A DNA stretch of 64,000 bases from an uncultured Myxococcales bacterium (GTDB taxonomy: Bacteria > Myxococcota_A > UBA9042): assembly GCA_903896545.1 (NCBI GenBank), contig CAITYF010000202.1, positions 22,891 to 86,890 on the forward strand, in the 5' to 3' direction. The notes under the pieces were generated by a model. The model was not told the origin of the DNA. It did no database searches and worked only from the letters and a program-made list of their open reading frames with translations. A program made the position numbers and the translations under genes. Below are positions 60,571-64,000 of this stretch, one piece after another (position 1 is the stretch's first letter; each line of letters opens with the position of its first letter).

Positions 60571-63500
60571 ATGCGAGCGAATCAAGCGTGGTGTCAGTGG
60601 TTTTTGATGCTGGCGGCCGCGGTTTCCGTGGGAGCCTGCGGCTCGACGACGTCCAACAACGGCACGACGACCGAAGAAGACACGGCCGTGGCCGATGCGG
60701 ACGAGGACGCTGCAACTGACGCTGGGCAGGACACCGCGACGTCGGGGAGCGACACGATTCACAGCGACACGATTGGCGCGGACGCTCAGGACACGCCAGA
60801 CGCGCCGGACGTGCCCGGTAGCGACGCGGAGGACGTGAAGCAGCCTGAAGACGTCAACCAACCGGAAGTTGTCGCGCCCAAGGCGCCGACGGTTACCATT
60901 CTCTCGCCGAAGAGCGGCACGATTGTGCCCGCCGGTCTGCCGCTCACGATCACGTTCACCACGGCCGATGCCGACTCGCCGCTGGGCAGTCTCAAGGTCG
61001 CAATCGACGACGCGCCGATTCCGACGACGTGGGCGACAACGGGACCCGATGCGGGCGGCGTCTGGACCGCGACGGCGACGCCGATGCCGGGCGAGCACAC
61101 GGTAACGGTCGTCGTGCAAGACGAAACGGGCGAGGGCGGCACGGACAGCATCACGTTTGTCGCGACAGACATTGCGTTGCCAGTGCTGACCCTCACGCCG
61201 AACGCGCCGAAGAGCGATCAGGATCTGGTCGCGACTGTCGATCTCGGCGCTACCGGCGTGCTGCCGTTGGGCGATGTGCTGATTGACTTCGTCTGGACGA
61301 TCAACGGCGCGCCAGTGGAAAACAAGGAAAACACGCTCGGCGCCGTGTTTTTCGTCGGCGGCGATGAAGTGAAAGTCGTCGCAACGCTGACGGCGTCTGC
61401 GGTGCCCGGCTGGCAGGTCATCCTCGATGCGAGCGTGACTATCGCCCCGTCCGCGCCGAGCGAGCCCACCGTTTCCCTGTCGCCTCAGCCCGCGACGGTC
61501 GCTTCGATCCTGGAATGCTCGGCTTTGGCGACCGACGGCGACAATCAGGCGCTCCTCTACAGCTACGTCTGGACCCTCAACGGCGTGGAACTGGGCGGCG
61601 CCCCCACGGGCAGCACGCTCGAACTGGCCAGCATCGTCGGCGGTGCGTGGAAGCCGAAATTCGCGGTGAAAGCGGGCGACGTCATCGCTTGCACGGCGAC
61701 GGCGAACGACGGCGCGTTGAGCGGCCCTTCCGCCTCGACGGAAACGGAACTGGGCGGCTTTGACGCGTGCAACACCAACTTCTCCGGCTGCGGTAGCTTT
61801 TCAACCTGCAGCACGGACGGGTCGGTCGCAGCCATCTGTACGTGCGTCGAAGGTTACGAAGGCGATGGCAAGGTCTGTACGAAGATTCAGGAATGCGGGG
61901 TCGAAACGGCGACGTTCCTGGAAGACGTGTCGGTCTCACCTGGCATCGTGAAGGGCGGCATCACCGCGACGGGCACGTCATCGGACCCGTTTGGCGGCGG
62001 CGTCGGCAGCTCCGCGCTCACCGGTTTGGGCGTCGGCGGCAGCGGCAGCGCCAGCGGCACTGACCTCGGCGGCAGCGACACCACGATTGAGGACGGCGAG
62101 TTTCTGAAACTGACGTTTGCCAAGCCCGTGAGCCAGGTCGAGGTCACGTTGCGCGCGAACAACGGCTCCGTTATGCAGGCGTACGTCCTCCCGTCCGCAA
62201 CCGACGAGTTCGACGCTGCGGTCAACACGGTTTCGGCGCAACAGGCGAGCGGACCGGGAGATGGCTCCTGGGTCACCTTCCACTGGATCTATACCAAGCC
62301 GGTGACCTCAGTCACGCTGAAGGTCGTGGTCATGGGCAAGAGCCCCGGCATCGCCGTCACGCAGGTCCGGGTGTGGCACGAATCGTTGACAGTGACGGAG
62401 ATGACAAACGTCGCCACGTGCACGACGGGCCAGACCCTCTGTTCCATCACGGAAGCCGAGCACATCTTCGACGCGTTCACGTTGACCGGCAGCGCCTCCT
62501 TGAATTTCCTCAACGGCAACGGCGTCGGCGTGGTCGGCGGTGCTGGCGACGCCCTGATCGACGGCCAGGAAACGCTCAACCTCGCTTTCAGCACGCCGGT
62601 CACCAAGGTGCTCCTGTCCTGGAATGCCGCCAGCTCCGCGCCGGATCCTTGGCTTGAATACTTCGACGCCGCGGGCGCGTCCGTCTTGAAGGTGCAGGGA
62701 ATCAAGGGGCAGTTGTCCAGTGTTCTTGGCAAGTTCCTGGAGGCACCCGGACCCGTTTCCAGCGCAGTGTTCCACGCCAACACCGCGGTCGACGCCACGG
62801 GCGGCGTGCGCATTTCGCAGATTCTGACCGGGACCTGCCCCAGCACTCCGTGCCAGCCAGGCTTTGCCAGCGACGGCAAAACCTGCAGCGACATCAACGA
62901 GTGTGCCAACGGATCTGCAGGCTGCGCGCTCGCGGCGGACTGCACGAACACCGTCGGCAGCTTCACCTGCACGTGCAAGAGCGGCTACACCGGCGACGGC
63001 AAGACCTGCACGCCGATCCCCGAATGCGGCGTCCTCGCAACTGTCTTCGCGAGCGATGTCGCAGCCATTGCCCAGATCAGCGACGGCGGCATCACCGCGA
63101 GCAGCGCGAGCAACGTGACCGTCACGGCGAGCCTCGGCTTGGGCGTTGTCGGCGGCACCAGCGACGGCCTGATCGACGCGAACGAGAAGCTGGTCATCGC
63201 CTACGACAAGCCCGTTAGCCTCGTGGAACTCACGCTGCGCGCCCCGTTGGGACAAGCCGCGGGCATGAACTACGTGATGTCGTCGAGCTTTGGCGTTAAC
63301 GGCCAGATGGTCAGCCCTGTGGGCAACTGGATGCCGGCCACGACCGGGCCCGAATGGGTCACCTATCGCTGGCTGTTCCCGGAACCCGTGGTGTCGACCT
63401 CGCTCACCGTGTTTGGCGGCATGCCGAACAGCGGTCTGGCGTTGAGCCAGGTCACGGCCTGGGCGGAACAGCTCAAGATCGTCGACTTCACGACGATCGG

Positions 63501-63936
63501 TACCTGTACGATGGGGATCCCCGACTGCGCCATCACCGAAGCGCAGCACATCTTTGACAGCCTGACGCTTTCGGGCAGTGGGCCGCTCTATTTCCTGCCG
63601 CTCAACGGCGTCGGCGTCGTGGGCGGTGCGGACACGCTGGTGGACGGGGCCGAGTACCTGAATCTGGATTTTGCCACGCCCGTGACGAAGCTGATGCTTA
63701 TTTCCGGACTCGGTTCAGGTTCGCCGGATTCCTGGGTCGAGTTCTTTGACGCGCAAGGAACGTCGCTCCTTTCGTCGTTCGATTGGATGAAGGCGAACGG
63801 CCAGTTTATCCCGGTGCCCGGCGGCTTCTCCCAGGCGACGGTCCACAGCCAGTTGACCAATACACCCGACTGGGGCGTGGGCATCAACAAGATCGTGTAC
63901 GGCAGCTGTCCGGTCGGCAAGCCGGCGTCCCCCTGA
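60571..63936 (+). CDS. large EGF-domain lipoprotein with duplicated modules
   Basis: A 1121-residue lipoprotein: lipobox VGAC, Asp/Thr/Ala-rich linker, then Ig-like/cadherin-like beta domains (about 110-390) and two EGF-like modules (CNTNFSGCGSFSTC...CVEGYEGDGKVC and DINECANGSAGCALAADC...CKSGYTGDGKTC, the second calcium-binding type). Four copies of a beta module follow with the core GxGVVGG...LIDxxExLxLxFxxPV. They alternate in two pairs, so about 300 residues are internally duplicated. AGGAG is 5 nt before the ATG. Probably surface-exposed; binding partner unknown. Confidence 0.82.
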   Translation: MRANQAWCQWFLMLAAAVSVGACGSTTSNNGTTTEEDTAVADADEDAATDAGQDTATSGSDTIHSDTIGADAQDTPDAPDVPGSDAEDVKQPEDVNQPEVVAPKAPTVTILSPKSGTIVPAGLPLTITFTTADADSPLGSLKVAIDDAPIPTTWATTGPDAGGVWTATATPMPGEHTVTVVVQDETGEGGTDSITFVATDIALPVLTLTPNAPKSDQDLVATVDLGATGVLPLGDVLIDFVWTINGAPVENKENTLGAVFFVGGDEVKVVATLTASAVPGWQVILDASVTIAPSAPSEPTVSLSPQPATVASILECSALATDGDNQALLYSYVWTLNGVELGGAPTGSTLELASIVGGAWKPKFAVKAGDVIACTATANDGALSGPSASTETELGGFDACNTNFSGCGSFSTCSTDGSVAAICTCVEGYEGDGKVCTKIQECGVETATFLEDVSVSPGIVKGGITATGTSSDPFGGGVGSSALTGLGVGGSGSASGTDLGGSDTTIEDGEFLKLTFAKPVSQVEVTLRANNGSVMQAYVLPSATDEFDAAVNTVSAQQASGPGDGSWVTFHWIYTKPVTSVTLKVVVMGKSPGIAVTQVRVWHESLTVTEMTNVATCTTGQTLCSITEAEHIFDAFTLTGSASLNFLNGNGVGVVGGAGDALIDGQETLNLAFSTPVTKVLLSWNAASSAPDPWLEYFDAAGASVLKVQGIKGQLSSVLGKFLEAPGPVSSAVFHANTAVDATGGVRISQILTGTCPSTPCQPGFASDGKTCSDINECANGSAGCALAADCTNTVGSFTCTCKSGYTGDGKTCTPIPECGVLATVFASDVAAIAQISDGGITASSASNVTVTASLGLGVVGGTSDGLIDANEKLVIAYDKPVSLVELTLRAPLGQAAGMNYVMSSSFGVNGQMVSPVGNWMPATTGPEWVTYRWLFPEPVVSTSLTVFGGMPNSGLALSQVTAWAEQLKIVDFTTIGTCTMGIPDCAITEAQHIFDSLTLSGSGPLYFLPLNGVGVVGGADTLVDGAEYLNLDFATPVTKLMLISGLGSGSPDSWVEFFDAQGTSLLSSFDWMKANGQFIPVPGGFSQATVHSQLTNTPDWGVGINKIVYGSCPVGKPASP

Positions 63937-63950
63937 GCAACGCCATTTGA

Positions 63951-63971
63951 GCGACGCCGCGGCCGCGTCGC
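63951..63971 (+). terminator. possible terminator hairpin
   Basis: GCGACGC and its complement GCGTCGC enclose a 7-nt GC-rich loop 15 bp after the lipoprotein stop. No T-run follows, so it is a weak call. Confidence 0.35.
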
Positions 63972-64000
63972 CGGGCGCGGTTCCAAATCCGGGGTCTGAC

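Overview
This 64 kb window comes from a GC-rich Gram-negative bacterium. Three things suggest a Myxococcota or other former-deltaproteobacterial lineage: many secreted lipoproteins whose lipobox cysteine is followed by Asp/Thr/Ala-rich linkers and Cys-rich, FG-GAP, vWA-like, P-domain or EGF modules; an NtrC/sigma-54 regulatory style; and large multiheme cytochromes. The taxonomic call is inference from gene content. I saw no rRNA, tRNA, CRISPR array or recognisable insertion sequence.

Region 1 (1-11.6 kb) is a respiratory electron-export locus. A histidine kinase (5' end outside the window) overlaps a sigma-54-type response regulator. Facing it is a translationally coupled operon for a 36-heme outer-membrane-type lipoprotein cytochrome, a beta-barrel protein and a 12-heme cytochrome, which fits a porin-cytochrome conduit. 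Divergent from that operon are a tetraheme cytochrome, a Tat-type four-cluster ferredoxin protein and an NrfD-like membrane protein, resembling a Cbc/Nrf-type quinol oxidoreductase. The 544 bp between the operons holds a consensus sigma-54 promoter for each direction, three copies of a 16-bp inverted repeat at enhancer distances, and an exact FNR-type box. The simplest model is that the neighbouring two-component system switches on both operons: quinol to NrfD/FeS/tetraheme complex, to 12-heme periplasmic carrier, to barrel and 36-heme surface cytochrome.

Region 2 (11.8-29.3 kb) holds an OmpR-type regulator, a cNMP-binding/CPBP-protease fusion, a thioredoxin-PEGA membrane protein, glyA, and a series of secreted proteins. 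These include a Cys-rich lipoprotein paired with a P-domain/tail-collar-like protein, and a three-gene operon with two DUF4349-like proteins. Region 3 (29.4-54 kb) is mostly metabolic and housekeeping: purS-purQ, an aldehyde dehydrogenase, a GMC oxidoreductase pair, an epimerase/epimerase/membrane-protein operon, an orphan DNA methyltransferase, rmuC, a fatty-acid-hydroxylase-like protein, an ApbE-like flavin transferase, a xanthine dehydrogenase operon, purL-purF and a VapBC-type toxin-antitoxin pair.

Region 4 (54-64 kb) has two very large lipoproteins, a polytopic membrane protein, and two intergenic stretches of about 0.5 kb rich in repeats. These carry an exact 61-bp copy of part of a lipoprotein gene, a 42-43 bp degenerate tandem repeat, a hairpin cluster and 3'-end gene remnants. 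Similar 3'-end remnants of lipoprotein genes occur at 14.86 and 48.34 kb, so duplication and decay of secreted-protein genes looks recurrent here.
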